Positions 11,169 through 25,400 of a stretch of DNA of 64,000 nucleotides are shown here, piece by piece (the first letter of the stretch is position 1; each line of letters begins with the position of its first letter). This DNA is from Ariolimax columbianus. Taxonomy: Eukaryota; Mollusca; Gastropoda; Stylommatophora; Arionidae. The notes beneath the pieces were generated by a model. It saw nothing but the letters and a program-made list of their open reading frames with translations, had not been told where the DNA came from and made no database searches. Position numbers and translations under genes: made by a program. The DNA lies in assembly GCA_036924085.1 (NCBI GenBank), contig JAVGWX010000011.1, positions 29,896,317 through 29,960,316 of the forward strand, read 5' to 3'.

Positions 11169-14100
11169 GTAAGTGGGGAATTCAGTTTACATTTACGGAA
11201 ATTGGACATATCTAGGTCATTCGACTAATAGTAGGAGGAGGAGGGCCAGTCGTTGCTAAGGTGTCGGGGACACTTATCACAACCTTAACTTGCTGGGGTT
11301 TCGGATTTATGATACTGCAAGGTCGTACCACAATTGGAAGTAAATGCGTTATTAAACCTTTTGACGATGACATAGGCCCGTCTTACGTTAGCGAAAAAGA
11401 CGACCGGGCAGATCCATTGGCTCTGAGAAAGAACGCTTCTGAATGGCTAACTAAAAATAGTATCAGCCAAGCAAATGATGTTTCTGTGTCAGATGTTACT
11501 GACAGTGATTTAAATGATGTTTCTGTGTCAGATGTTACTGACAGTGATTTAAATGATGTTTCTGTGTCAGATGTTACTGACAGTGATTTTTTTTTTTTTT
11601 TTTGCGTTCGCCTTATTTTTCTCTAATCCCCAAGGCGGTGTGCGTTGCACTGTGTTTTTATTTTGCGCCTCTCGGCCCAGTGCATCCGACTTCAGCACGC
11701 ATTTTATGTAAGGGTCTGCTTCCTCCTGCATTTTCTAAGGGTTTGCTTCCCCGGGGTAACGGCCGGTGCTGTGATGGGGATTGAACCCAGCACCTTCGGG
11801 TCGTGAGCCGTGCCACTTAACCACTAGGCCACGCCGTCCCCTGACAGTGATTTAAATGATGTTTCTGTGTCAGATGTTACTGACAGTGATTTAAATGATG
11901 TTTCTGTGTCAGATGTTACTGACAGTGATTTAAATGATGTTTCTGTGTCAGATGTTACAGGTCAGGTCAGGTCATCCCGTAACCGGTGAGGTTGTTGGGG
12001 CACACATAAAGACATCCTCACAATACCACGCCATCCTTCTCTGGCATGTTACTGACAGTAATATAAATGATGTTGCTGTGCCAAATGTCACTGACAGTGA
12101 TATAAATGACAGTGAAAATAGTCAGTAAATAACAGTCTCTAGATACTTTTATATATGTATTCCTAGTTATATTTTTTACATTTTTTTCAAAAAACATCAC
12201 CCTTGTCCTCTTTATTTCCTAAAAATGGTTCTATCTTTTAGGCAGTAAAACCATTATTAAACTCCGTCTCCAAAGGGTAAAAATGTGTGCTGAAGTCGGA
12301 TGTGCTAAGTCATTCAAGTGCAAAACATAACACAGCACAACGCACTCCGTCGAACAAGAAAAATAAAAACCTGGTTTAGGATTTATACACATTTATGGGG
12401 ATCAAGATGCCGAGCAGAGCTTTTGCTGTAGCTGTCAGCGACACAAAGTTGGCTGCTAGCATCAGGGCCAGTGACCCTTCTCCACGTCCTCGCGGTGATC
12501 CTGGATAACAGGCTGCAACAGGACAGACTGATTAAGGAAAAGGGATTGAAGAGGGAATGCCATGCTGAAGTCGAATGTGTCGAACCGAAAAGGCCAAGTA
12601 TCGCAGTCAAGCTCTTAACTACGACACAACACATTCCGTTCTTCGGACAACATCCTGCAACATGCAAAGCCCTTTTCATGGATTTTATAGTGGGAAATTA
12701 AGAACAAAGGACGAAGAAGAAGATACACATATGTGGAGCTAAGGCTAGCATCCAGATCAGGTGAAACATTCTGACCAAAGACCAAAACCTCCACCTCGTC
12801 AAAGTCAGGTGAAACAAAATTACCAACCTCATTTCAGAGCCAGGTGAAATATACTGACTAAGACCCTCATCTCACACCAGAGTTAGATGAAACATACTGT
12901 GCAATACCCCATCGCATGACTGACAGCTAAAATATACTGACCAAGGCCTCCACCTCATGTTCAGGTCATGCACTTAAGAGTCATAATATATTACGTGTTC
13001 AGGCCATGCACCTGGAGTCATAATATATTACAGTAGCTTGGTCAATAGGATGGCTATCAACTCTATTATGCTCTTAGTAGTAATCCTGCAGAGAAGTATT
13101 GCATTCCACTACAGTGACAAGGACCCATTTCCACCTTCTTCAGTATGTCACATAATGAGAAAAAGCTAGTTAAAAATGAATTTTATACGAGTAGCTTTAT
13201 CCAAAGCAGACGCATGGAATAAATATGGTAAACAATTAGCGCTGATGTGTTGCAAGAATCCAAGAGATTTCTTTAAATGTGTCAGGGCAATGAGAGTTAG
13301 AGATGATAGCTTTAACTCCACCACGATTATAAACTACAAATACATGATGCTGATTTTCGATCCAGAAAAATGGGAAGGCGCGATGGAGAGAGTATATCCT
13401 AGAACTCCTAAACCGAAAATGATATGCGGAGGCACTCCACTCATACAAGTTTGAACACAGGAAAAACAGAGCCTAAAATATTAATCCACAAGATTGAGGA
13501 AGTCTTTAAAAAAAGCTCAAATCGTGTGGATGGAATAACCACTGTCACTATCAAGTACTGTCACCCACACCCTTCCTGGTATATATAAACGACATTACAG
13601 AGAATATACCAAGGAGAGTCCATAGCTCAATGTTTGCAGACGATCTGGCTATGTGGACCTCTGAAAAGAATCTCACCATAGCAAGAAATCGGATGCAGCA
13701 GGCCCTAACATCGCTGGAAGAGTGGGCGAACTCATGGCTGGTCAAAATAAACGAGGAGAAAACCACAGGCACAATATTCTCGCTTTCATTAAAACCCCAA
13801 AGTACCAAATTAAGTCTAAATGGCAAATTCCTGCAGCCAAACGACAACCCAACCTATCTGGGAGTCACATTTGATCGGCGCATGACATGGAAAAGTCAGA
13901 TCGAGAGAAACCGAATGAGAGCCAGAGAAAGAATGGCAATCATGAGGAAACTTGCTGGCACAAGCTGGGGAGCAGACGAAGGCATACTAAAGAAACTGTA
14001 CACTGGAAGAGTGAGACCAGTTCTCGAGTATGGCATTGCGGCATGGACAACAGCAGCAAAGGCGAACTTCGATAAAGTTAGCAAACTTCAAAACCAAGCC

Positions 14101-17100
14101 ATGAGAGTTATAACAGGAGGCATGAAGTCAACGCCAATTGTAGAACTTGAAAAGATTACAAAACTGCAATCCATGACCGATAGAAGAGACTGCAGAGCCC
14201 AGCTGCAGTCAGAGAAACTCCGAAGACTGACTGACCATCCAATGCACCAGAGACTAAACAATTTGGGAAATGGGAAACTAAAGCGGAGAAACTTTGCAGA
14301 AATAGCCAAAGCAAAGATGCACGAAGATCCCATAAACGCACTAACAACACCAAAGCCCATCACTACTGTACGAAAACCTACCTGGAGGCAGGATATATTT
14401 CCAGAGGTGGTAGAAAATATACCAGGTATTGGAAACAAAAACTGCCAGACTGAAAAAGAAAGGAGAGATACTACCCTAAGCTTCATATCGAAAAGCTACC
14501 CAAGCATGGACTGGACCCATGCATACACCGACGGTTCTGTAACAAACACTACACAGAACGGAGGGGCAGGAGCATTCCTGAACCTACCAAATGGCAGACA
14601 AATAACACTGTCATTCGCTACTGGTAAGTACACAAGCAATTTCAGAGCGGAGGCAGAGGCACTGAGGGCGGCAATGGAAGAAATGGTGACACACAATGAA
14701 AATGAAAGCCATATAGTCCTGCTTACAGATGCTCTCGCCGTAGTCACAGCGCTAAAAAGCCAGAAAAACACTGAGCTTAATGACTTAAGAGCAGCACTCT
14801 GCAAACTGTGCCAGCAGTCTGCACCAAAAAGGGTAGTGGTACAGTGGGTCCCATCACACTGCAACATCCAAGGCAACGAGGAGGCAGACAGACTGGCAAA
14901 AGAAGGTGTAAGACTACCACAAACAGATACTAGTATGACGTACGAAGAGTCAAAACAGCTTATCAAAGCCAGATACATGACCAAATGGGAAACCGAACAT
15001 ACTGGTTACACCAAAAACGATGCCTATTACCAGTTTAACCGAAGAGAGTAGGTCGTTGTCTTCAGACTTCGCACTGGCCACAATAGACTGAGGTACCAGC
15101 TATTCAACCAAATTGAAGATAGGTGGTACCGACGAATGCCCGTGCGGTACTGGTAAAATGACCGCTGAACATCTGCTGCAGAACTGCCCGACATACGAGG
15201 ATCAGAGAGAGCAGATGTGGCCATCACCAGTGGAACTGCAAGAAAAGCTCTATGGCAGTGGCGACAGCCTCAGGATGACCGCCCCTTTTTTCGAAAAAAT
15301 AATGGTTACTGTCTGACTGCGTACGAAGAAGAAGAAGAGGAAGAATAACCTGCTAGACAATTAAAGCTAGTGGAAACCTAGGAGTAAAATGGTTACATAG
15401 AATATTCTCAGCAGCTTGGGAGCAAAGTAGAGTCCCTGAAGACTGGCAAAAAGCTATCGTGTGAATCTGGAAAAACAAAGGCAACAAAAAATGAAGGCAA
15501 CAAAAAATGAGCGATATCTATCGGGGGAATATGGCTTCTAAGCCACACAGGAAAACTGTACGCGAAAATCCTGGAGCAGAGAATTTGAGCTATCATAGAA
15601 CCACAGCTGAGTGGGGCTCAATTTGGTTTCCGATGAGGTAGGAGCTGCACATGCGCTCTATTCATCCTGAGACAACTAAGTGAAACAAACATTGAATACA
15701 ATCAGAATCTCAACATGGCTTTCATAGATCAAGCAAAGGCATTTGATAGAGTAGACAGAGATAAACTATGGGCCATCCTAGACGACTACGGAGTACAGGG
15801 GCAGTTATTAGAGAATATTAGAGCACTGTACCAAGGTTGTCAAAGTTTAGTAAGAACAACAGATGGTCTGACCGAAACAATGGAGATAACAACTGGGGTG
15901 AGACAAGGGTGTGGGTTGTCGCCCCTACTCTTCAACACATATATGGACAGAATAACGCTGGAGGCAAAATTGGAGCATCTTTCAAGAAATGCAGAGAAAG
16001 AAAGAACAGAGGCTGATCAGTTAACTGAACTCCTTTTTGCAGATGATCAATGTCTACTTTACGAGAATGAAGATGATCTGCAGCAACATTCTGACTGTGC
16101 TCAACTCTGTATGTTAAAGATACAGTATGAGAATTAACATATCGAAAACAGAAACTGTGCAGATAAGTAGATCGCCTGAAAACATAAACATTACGGTAAA
16201 CGGGACCAAGATCAAACAAGTGCAGGAGTTCACGTACTTGGGCAGTGTTTTCACACAGGATGGAGGTTTAGATAGAGATATTGAGATCAGGTGTCAAAAA
16301 GCAAATACAATTGTATACCAGCTGTCACCATTATTTTTGTATCCGTGGCAGACCTAGCACTAGATGGATAGGAAATGTTGCGGATATTATTAATCATCCT
16401 GGGATGATGCCCACTTCAGCGACACGTCTAGCTCTGGACAGAAAACAACGGCTCCTCACCACGCCTCATGGCACAAGTGGAAAAGACAAGACAAGCTTCC
16501 ACAAAAAGAGAACAATTCAGTACAGCAGGTGACATCAATGTTGAAGCTTTTCAGAGACATGATTTTTAAGCAGTCTCTGAAGCATTTATTTTGTACATCC
16601 GATGAGCGTCTGCCTGTTCTGAACTCACCGTATAGCAGCTGTTTGTGGAGGCATGCGAGCATTCTCAAACATCTGGGCTTTATACTTAAGCGTATGGATG
16701 CTCAACATGTCTGACTTGCTAGGAATTTCATAATTATGTACCTTGTCCTGCCGAAGAAAGATGTGTTGATACTGAAAAATGCAAATATGCAGTCAAGTTG
16801 TAAACTAGCAAAACAACGCATTCCATTCTTTGAACTGCATCCTGCTACTTGCAAAGTCCTGTTCAGGGCTTAGTATTGGGAGATTGAGAACGAACGCAGA
16901 AGGTACCTTGTCCTGATCCTGAGTAGCCTGCCTAAGGCAGCTCATTTGAAAACGTGGTAGCTGCCTGGCGTGTGTGCTATACACTGTCCATGTTCTGCAG
17001 CATACAGCAAAATGGTTAACATTACAGTACAACACACATTTACCTATATACAAATTAGATGAAATACAGTAAAATGGTATGTCTATTGCATAAAATAATG

Positions 17101-20100
17101 ACGTACAATTCATGGAAGCCTTAACTCTGTAACAACCAAAAGGTTCCTGTTGGGGACTAGAAACATACACAACACATGACTTTGTCCTCTTCCCTCCAGC
17201 TATTCACCATATATAAAATGAAGAACAGCTGTGGACAAACATGAAGCCATAGACTCACCCAAGACATGAAGCCATAGACTCACCCAAAACATGAAGCCAT
17301 AGACTCACCCAAAACATGAAGCCACAGACTCGCCCAAAACATGAAGCCATAGACTCGCCCAAAACATGAAGCCATAGACTCACCCAAAACATGAAGCCAT
17401 AGACTCGCCCAAAACATGAAGCCATAGACTCGCCCAAAACATGAAGCCATAGACTCGCCCAAAACATGAAGCCATAGACTCGCCCAAAACATGAAGCCAT
17501 AGACTCGCCCAAAACATGAAGCCATAGACTCACCCAAGTCATGAAGCCATAGACTCACCCAAAACATGAAGCCATAGACTCGCCCAAAACATGAAGCCAT
17601 AGACTCACCCAAGACATGAAGCCATAGACTCACACAAGACCTGAAGCCATAGACTCACCCAAGACATGAAGCCATAGACTCGCCCAAAACATGAAGCCAT
17701 AGACTCACCCAAGACATGAAGCCATAGACTCACCCAAAACATGAAGCCATAGACTCACCCAAGACATGAAGCCATAGACTCGCCCAAAACATGAAGCCAT
17801 AGACTCACCCAAGACATGAAGCCATAGACTCACCCAAAACATGAAGCCATAGACTCACCCAAAACATGAAGCCATAGACTCACCCAAGACATGAAGCCAT
17901 AGACTCACCCAAAACATGAAGCCATAGACTCACCCAAGACCTGAAGCCATAGACTCACCCAAGACATGAAGCCATAGACTCACCCAAGACCTGAAGCCAT
18001 AGACTCACCCAAGACCTGAAGCCATAGACTCACCCAAGACCTGAAGCCATAGACTCACCCAAGACCTGAAGCCATAGACTCACCCAAGACCTGAAGCCAT
18101 AGACTCACACAAGACCTGAAGCCATAGACTCACCCAAGACCTGAAGCCATAGACTAACCCAAGACATGAAGCCATAGACTCACCCAAGACATGAAGCCAT
18201 AGACTCACCCAAGACATGAAGCCATAGACTCACCCAAGACATGAAGCCATAGACTCACACAAGACATGAAGCCATAGACTCACACAAGACATGAAGCCAT
18301 AGACTCACACAAGACATGAAGCCATAGACTCACACAAGACATGAAGCCATAGACTCACACAAGACATGAAGCCATAGACTCACACAAGACATGAAGCCAT
18401 AGACTCACACAAGACATGAAGCCATAGACTCACACAAGACATGAAGCCATAGACTCACCCAAGATATGAAGCCATAGACTCACCCAAGACATGAAGCTAT
18501 AAACTCACCCAAGACATGAAGCCATAGACTCACCCAACCCAAGACATGAAGCCATAGACTCACCCAAGACATGAAGCCATAGACTCACCCAAGACATGAA
18601 GCCATAGACTCACCCAAGACATGAAGCCATAGACTCACCTAAGACATGAAGCCATAGACTCACCCAAGACATGAAGCCATAGACTCACCCAAGACATGAA
18701 GCCATAGACTCACCCAAGACATGAAGCCATAGACTCACCCAAGACATGAAGCCATAGACTCACCCAAGACATGAAGCCATAGACTCACCCAAGACATGAA
18801 GCCATAGACCCACCCAAAATGTGAAATCATAGAATCTTGGAATCCTGGTATTCAAACAGGCATGTTAATGTCTGTTGCCAGGCAGCCGATTCTTTGACTA
18901 TACGTAGTAGGTATTTTACAACTTCCATCCGCTTACTACACCTGTGACTGGGGAAAGGTACAAATAATTTGGGTAGATTTTAAACTAGATTTTTGTTGTC
19001 TGGGCAGCGGCCACTGGGCGTACTTTTTACGATTTCTCCCAAGGTATTTTTAACATGCTTGACACAACTCGGGAATCCGATCTCACTACCGGTAATTTTT
19101 GCCAGAAAATCCACAGGGAAAAATCACTGTCTCCACTATGATTTCAACCAAGACCTCCGGCTCTCGAGGTGGACACCTTACATCCAGACCACTGAGGCCC
19201 CCCCCCTTCCCCCAACTCACAACAACAAAAAATGTTTTTCTTCCCATCCACAGAACCAGTTCCGTAATGGTATTTTTCCAGCCTCCGCGGCATCCTGGCT
19301 GCTGCTTGTGACCTTAACCATGGGTATAAGACTATCTGGTGTGTTTGATCCATCCCATGGAGCCATAGACTTCATCCACAAACATCTTCCAGGGTAGGCC
19401 AAGATTTATTGTTTGGCTTTCTGTGTCTGAATATGTACCCACTTAACTTAACATCTTTATACTGGTTTAGAAGACCCTGCAGAGTCTGTATACAACCAGT
19501 TACATTTACATCACCTTGCTCTAAAAGCTATGCGCATCCAGTTTATTCTTAAATGCATTAACTGTCTCTGCCTCCACTACCTCCCCTGGCAATGCATTCC
19601 AAGCAGACACCACTCTCTGACTAAAAAAATATTTCCTAATATCTAATCTGGACCTCTCTTTAGTCAGCTTGTAGCTATGCTCTCTTGTTATTGTGGGTGG
19701 CTGTATTAAAAAAAATTTGTTATAGTCTAATTTATCCATTCCTCTGATCATCTTATAAACATGTATTAAGTCACCACAAATTCTTCTCTCTTCTAGACAC
19801 TATAGGCGGGTTTTTTTTTAGTCTTTCCTCATAACTGTAATTCTTAAATTCCACTATCATCTTTGTCGTTCTTTTTTGTATTCTTTCCAGCATGTTTATA
19901 TCCCCTCTATGATAAGGACTCCACACCTGTACACAGTACTCCAATCTAGGTCTAACTAATGCTTTATATAGTTTGACTATCACTTCCTTGCTCTTATGTT
20001 TAATATTTCTTTTTATCATACCTAACATTGCATTTTCCTTTTTAACTGCTACCTGAACTTGCTCACTCACCTTTCCTGTATGATCTAGGACCCATAGGTC

Positions 20101-22369
20101 CCTTTCCTTATCTATCTTTCTAATATTGTTTTCTCCCATTCTGTAATTATGTTCCATATTGGATCTACCCATGTGGATGACTGACTGATCGCCTGACAGC
20201 AGTACTGACACATACACAGCAATAGTCTGATCGCCTGACAGCAGTACTGACACATACACAGCAATAGTCTGATCGCCTGACAGCAGTACTGACACATACA
20301 CAGCAATAGTCTGATCGCCTGACAGCAGTACTGACACATACACGGCAATAGTCTGATCGCCTGACAGCAGTACTGACACATACACAGCAATAGTCTGATC
20401 GCCTGACAGCAGTAGTGACACATACACAGCAATAGTTTGATCGCCTGACAGCAGTACTGACACATACACAGCAATAGTCTGATCGCCTGACAGCAGCACT
20501 GACACATACACAGCAATAGTCTGATCGCCTGAGAGCAGTACTGACACATACACAGCAATAGTCTGATCGCCTGAGAGCAGTACTGACACATACACAGCAA
20601 TAGTCTGATCGCCTGACAGCAGTACTGACACATACACAGCAATAGTCTGATCGCCTGACAGCAGTACTGACACATACACAGCAATAGTCTGATAGCCTGA
20701 CAGCAGTACAAAAACACATACACAGCAATAGTCTGATCGCCTGACAGCAGTACTGACACATACACAGTAATAGTCTTATTTCTTAGAAAAGGCATTGCTG
20801 TCAGAGGCATGGCGTGCGTGTGTCCTTGAACATTCTAGGAAGTTTTAGTACTGTAGTACCATTTAAGGTGGGGTTTGTAAGTTTAAATTATGGCAGTGGA
20901 GGTCCATTTAGATTCACCATCATAAGCTAGCTTATCTAAAATCTATTCGAACAAAATATCATTAATTGTGCTAGAGTCGCTATGTAGTAACGATTCAAAA
21001 CGTAATTGATTAAAACGATTTTTTTTGCTGGGCAAGCAACAATTTTTACTCGTCACAGATGCATGCTTGTGTAAAGTCCTGCCCGTATTAGTGAGTGTCA
21101 CGCAGATGAAACCAAGCATAGCACAACCACCTGGAGGACTGTGGTCTACCTTCGTCAGCACATTTGGTATGCGAGGAAAGATACTATATCCTGCCACTTA
21201 ATGCCGTTTTCAGGATGCACAAAAGAGTAAACATACTCATTGTGGGCATTAAACAACCATCACCTATTCCTCCAGATAGGGTAGTATAGATCCAACTCTG
21301 CTTATGCTTTGCTCTAATTAACTTTCATGGAATGATGATGATGATATAATCCCTTTAGCTGTGAGTTGGCAGCTCTTGATAGCCCGATGTCTCCTGAACA
21401 AAAGCACACTTCCTCCTCAATTGTTGTAGTGATGTGTAGAGGGTGTTGTGTATGGTAGGGTGTGGTGGTAGCAGCAGGTTTGGCAGATCGGCCAACCTTG
21501 GGCACAAAGTCAGGAGCTGCTCGACTGAATCCTTGTGGTCATGACAGAATCTGCAGTTTGGTTAACGTAGTGGGTCTAATCTTTTCAGATGTTTGTTGAC
21601 AGGGGCAGGGCCTGTTCTCAACTTGAAGATCAAACTCCGGTCTCTTCATTTGTTTCTTTACTGGGTCCTGGGGATCTGGTTTTGCTTGGTTTTTAAAAAA
21701 TATACTCTGCCTGTTTGGAATGTTGCCCACTAATCTAGACACTCCTGTCTATAGTTATTTTTCAGTATTTGCTTGCAGGTTTGTAGTGTGATGCTAGGTA
21801 GTGGATTCAAGGAATCATGAACCAATTTGTTTGCAATGCTGTTTCAGTAGCAATAGTTTAAACTTGGTGAAGTTTCTGGTCCCATACACAACCTTCTCCA
21901 GGCGCTTGCATTATATGACTCAAGCAATGTTCCTGTTGTAATTAACCCGGGAACCAGTCGGACATCTAAGAGAAGATCAGCAGTACAAGAAGATGATAGA
22001 TATGTTGATTGTCTGCTGTGCAAACAAATCACATAGTCCAGACTGGGTCTCAAAAATATGCTGCAACAGCTCAATGATTATGCATTTGCTGCTACCACTT
22101 TGATCCACACCCGAACTGACATTTTGAGATCAACTGATGATCTACCCAAACCTGCCAGAGACTTGCAGTATGCACAACCAGCTGAGTGGCAATGGCAGGC
22201 AGTCCATGTGGCGTACTGCCTGTAACACAGAAAATCTTGAGAGAATCAATTACTTCAGCAGTTTACCAGTGCTTGATTAAATTTCTTCACTTTGGCTACC
22301 TTAATAGGGTCATATAAAAAAAAAAAATATATATATATAAGGTCCGGTTTCATTTGAACACATCTCGTG

Positions 22370-22405
<36 letters not shown>

Positions 22406-25400
22406 TATTTTTAGAAATTTCTAATTTTTAAAACTTAGAATCAACACATTCACCTGATTGGTGACCATTATAAGTTTTAATTTTTAATTTTAGAATCAAC
22501 ACAGTGCCACATTCTTTTGGTCAGTACTGCAGCACAATTTTGTTTGGAACCTTGGCTTGGATTGCCAAATTCATTCTTCTGCGGTTTGTGCTAAAACTTC
22601 TGCTCAATTATCATCAGTGGATATTTGAAGTTCATGGGAAAATATCAAGAAAAACAAAAATGTGGTTTGTAAGTAATTTGTTTATTGTTATTAATTTAGA
22701 TGAGCTGTAGATGTTATTGTGTGGGGACAGGGTGTTGTGGGGGGGGGGGGGGGGGCTGGGTGTTGTTACCGGGGTGCTGGGTGTTGTTACCGGGGGGGTT
22801 GGTGCGTGGGGGCAGGGTGTTCTGTGTGTAGTGGTTGTTGTGTGTGTTGTTTTGTTGTGTGTTGTTCTTTTTGTTGTGTGTGTGTTGTTGTGTTTGTGTT
22901 GTATTGTGTGTGTTGTGTTGTATTGTGTGTGTGTGTTGTTAGGGTGTGTATGGGTGTTGTTGGGGTGTGTATGGGTGTTGTTGGGGTGTGTGTGTGTGTG
23001 TGTTGTTGGGGTGTGTGTGTGTGTTGTTGTTGGGGTGTGTGTTGTTGTTGGGGGTGTGTGTTGTTGTTGGGGTGTGTGTTGTTGTTGGGGTGTGTGTTGT
23101 TGTTTGGGTGTAGTGTATGTCATTGTTGGGGTGTGTGTCGTTGTTGAGTTTGGGAGTGTGTTGTTGAGTTTGGGAGTGTGTTGTTGAGTTTGGGTGGGGT
23201 GTTGTGTGTGTGTGTGTACTTTCTGTGATTGATGTTTCCCCTCTATCATATCTCAGTTTATGCCACAACTGTGTGTGTCATGTCTATTCTCAGATGCTGG
23301 TCAGGCTGTATGGTGGCAGGAAGCCACTGTTGATGAGTTACCAAGCTTCCCTTCCAAAGCTACCAGTGCCCAGTATTAAAGAGACAGTGCACAATGTGAG
23401 TGTTTACAGCACTGCCTCTAAATACCATTTTAATTTTTCAAAGTTCTGAAGTTTCAAAGCAAAAATTAATTTTATCAAATTGCCTTTTAACTTTTTCTAT
23501 TTCCAGACACCATTGATTTCACTATTTTATCGCTATGCCTCTCATACTCGATAGCACTATCATAACTTAATGACTCATCAGCATGAACTAAGCTTTCATT
23601 TATAATAATCTAATTATGTGAAAAACAATAAATATCACAGATCATTCATGTTAATTCTTATGCTGTCAGTCCGAGTCTCCAAAAGAACACTATTGGTCTT
23701 TTATCTTTTGTTTGTTTAAATGAATTTCTCTCTTGTTTATATATTTATTCTTCAGTATCTTCAGTCCGTGAAGCACTTGATGACAGAGGAAAAGTACACA
23801 GAGATGGAGACACTTAGTGCTGAGTTCAGTAAGGGTCTTGGAAAGAGGCTTCAACGCTATCTCGTGCTAAAGTCCTGGTGGGCTACTAACTATGTAAGTC
23901 ATATATCCAATACACATACGTAACATTTCTCAGAAAGTATATTAGGGAGCCGCGTAGCGCAGTGGTTAGCGGTTAGTGGGTTCATTCCCCAGTTGAGGCG
24001 GTAGTGTTTTTTCAGACCGCAATGGTCCCGGGTTGACCCAGCCTTAAATGGTTCAGTCCGGGAAGTAAAAGCGGTGAGGAAGAGGAGATGGCTGCCGCCC
24101 TCATATAGCCGAGCCTTTGAAATGCGAGATCGCTAACACCTGACACCCTACGGCAGTAATGCTATGGGCTACTTTACTCATTGAACTTTCTCCCAACTAT
24201 TCTCTTTGCAGCATAACTCTTTCTCTCTCTCCCTGTCTCCTTATGCTCTCTCTCTCCCTGTCTCCTTATGCTCTCTCTCTTTCACTATCTCTGAGTCTCA
24301 ACTCTTTAATGACTTACAACTTAGCTTCTTTACACTGGTTTAGAAGACTCTGCTGAATCTGTACACAGTCAGTTTCTTCAACTACACTTGAACTTAAAGT
24401 AACTGTGCATCCAATCTATTCTTGAATACATTGGCTCCACATTTTAGTCTGTGGTAATGCATTCCAAGCATTCACCACTCTTTGACATAAAATATTTCCT
24501 AATATCTAATCTGGATCTTTCTTTAAATAGTTTGTAGCTGTGCCCTCTTTTTCTTGCAGCCAGCTGTATTTTGAAGAACATGTTATAGTCAAATTTATCA
24601 TTTATTCTTCTTTCTAGACACTGTAGACCAGCTTTTTCGAGTCTTTCCTCAAAACTATAGGTCCAGCATCCCATTATCAGTTGTGTCGCTCTTCTCAAAG
24701 TATCAATGACCTTCAATGGCTGCCTTTTAGATGATAATACAGCAACTTGAGAGGTGAAATTAACTGCAGCAGAAATGACTCTATAACACAAAAACCACAT
24801 GCATAAGAAAACGTGATATTAACTGATGCACAATCAGCCATAACAGCACCGAAATCACACAAGAACACCAACAATGTCTCATGGGTTTCAGAAAGCAGTT
24901 ATACAGTGGATACCATTGCACTGTAACATCAAAGGAAATGAAGAGACTGACAGTGTCAAGCCAAAGAGGGAGCGAAACTGACACAGGAAGAATACCTGGT
25001 CAACTTTTTAAATGTATATGAGGTAGCTTCAAAAATTTTCCAGAATAATAGACTCGTGTTTGAATGAAAGATTATGGAGAATATATATTTGTAAGTTGGT
25101 AGTGACCTTGACGAAATGACATGGCAGACATGACCTTCACATATACTCTCGAACAGAAGTTACAGAATTTTGTGTGTTGTGCTCATTGCATCGTTGGAGT
25201 TGAGAATGTCCTTGATTCAACAACGTTCAAATGTCAAATTCTGTGTTTTGGTTGAAGTCGTGTTATGTTGGAAGTGTTTTTTTATTCCCAGTGTATTGTC
25301 TACCATGATTTAATTCCTGAGGGCTAAAAGGTTAACAATGGAATGTACGTTGATATCCTCCATCGTCTAAGAGATGCAATCAGAAGAAAACGACCAGATA

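Larger units (their letters stand above)
11356..12277 (+). mobile_element. Non-autonomous piggyBac-like element carrying nested insertions
   Basis: The left end is TTAA then ACCTTTTGACGATGAC; the right end in reverse complement is CCCTTTGGAGACGGAG, followed on the + strand by TAAA (TTAA with one change). TTAA targets and CCYTTT termini are typical of piggyBac elements. The interior encodes an acidic segment of [13 protein letters not shown] repeats, like an acidic transposase N-terminus, but no catalytic domain. A shorter relative lies at 61336-61796. Confidence 0.75.

Noticed and set aside
11261..11626. A 121-codon frame as a host acidic protein
   Set aside because: It lies within the TTAA-flanked element, has its relative inside another such element at 61336-61796 and is cut by a SINE.
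13630..15051. The 473-codon frame as an active host RNase H gene
   Set aside because: It begins in the RT palm (FADD), ends at a stop within a LINE motif and lacks the rest of the element, so it is a retrotransposon remnant.
19254..19265. Alternative acceptor of exon 2 at 19259
   Set aside because: It is in frame and possible, but would remove N48-Q49 and spoil the spacing conserved with mammalian CPT1; kept only as a minor option.
20112..20810. Open frames of 198-302 codons on the - strand as a repeat protein gene
   Set aside because: They are the 42-bp array (14 codons) read in three frames, one of them fused to a decayed CR1/L2 frame. No start context, no splice support.
21940..22040. 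Tc1-type transposase N-terminus
   Set aside because: Only a short phrase ([17 protein letters not shown]) is suggestive; no catalytic motifs or inverted ends were found.
22632..23249. Thr/His/Pro-rich frame on the - strand, and Val/Cys/Gly-rich frames on the + strand
   Set aside because: They arise from the G/T-only composition of CPT1 intron 3.
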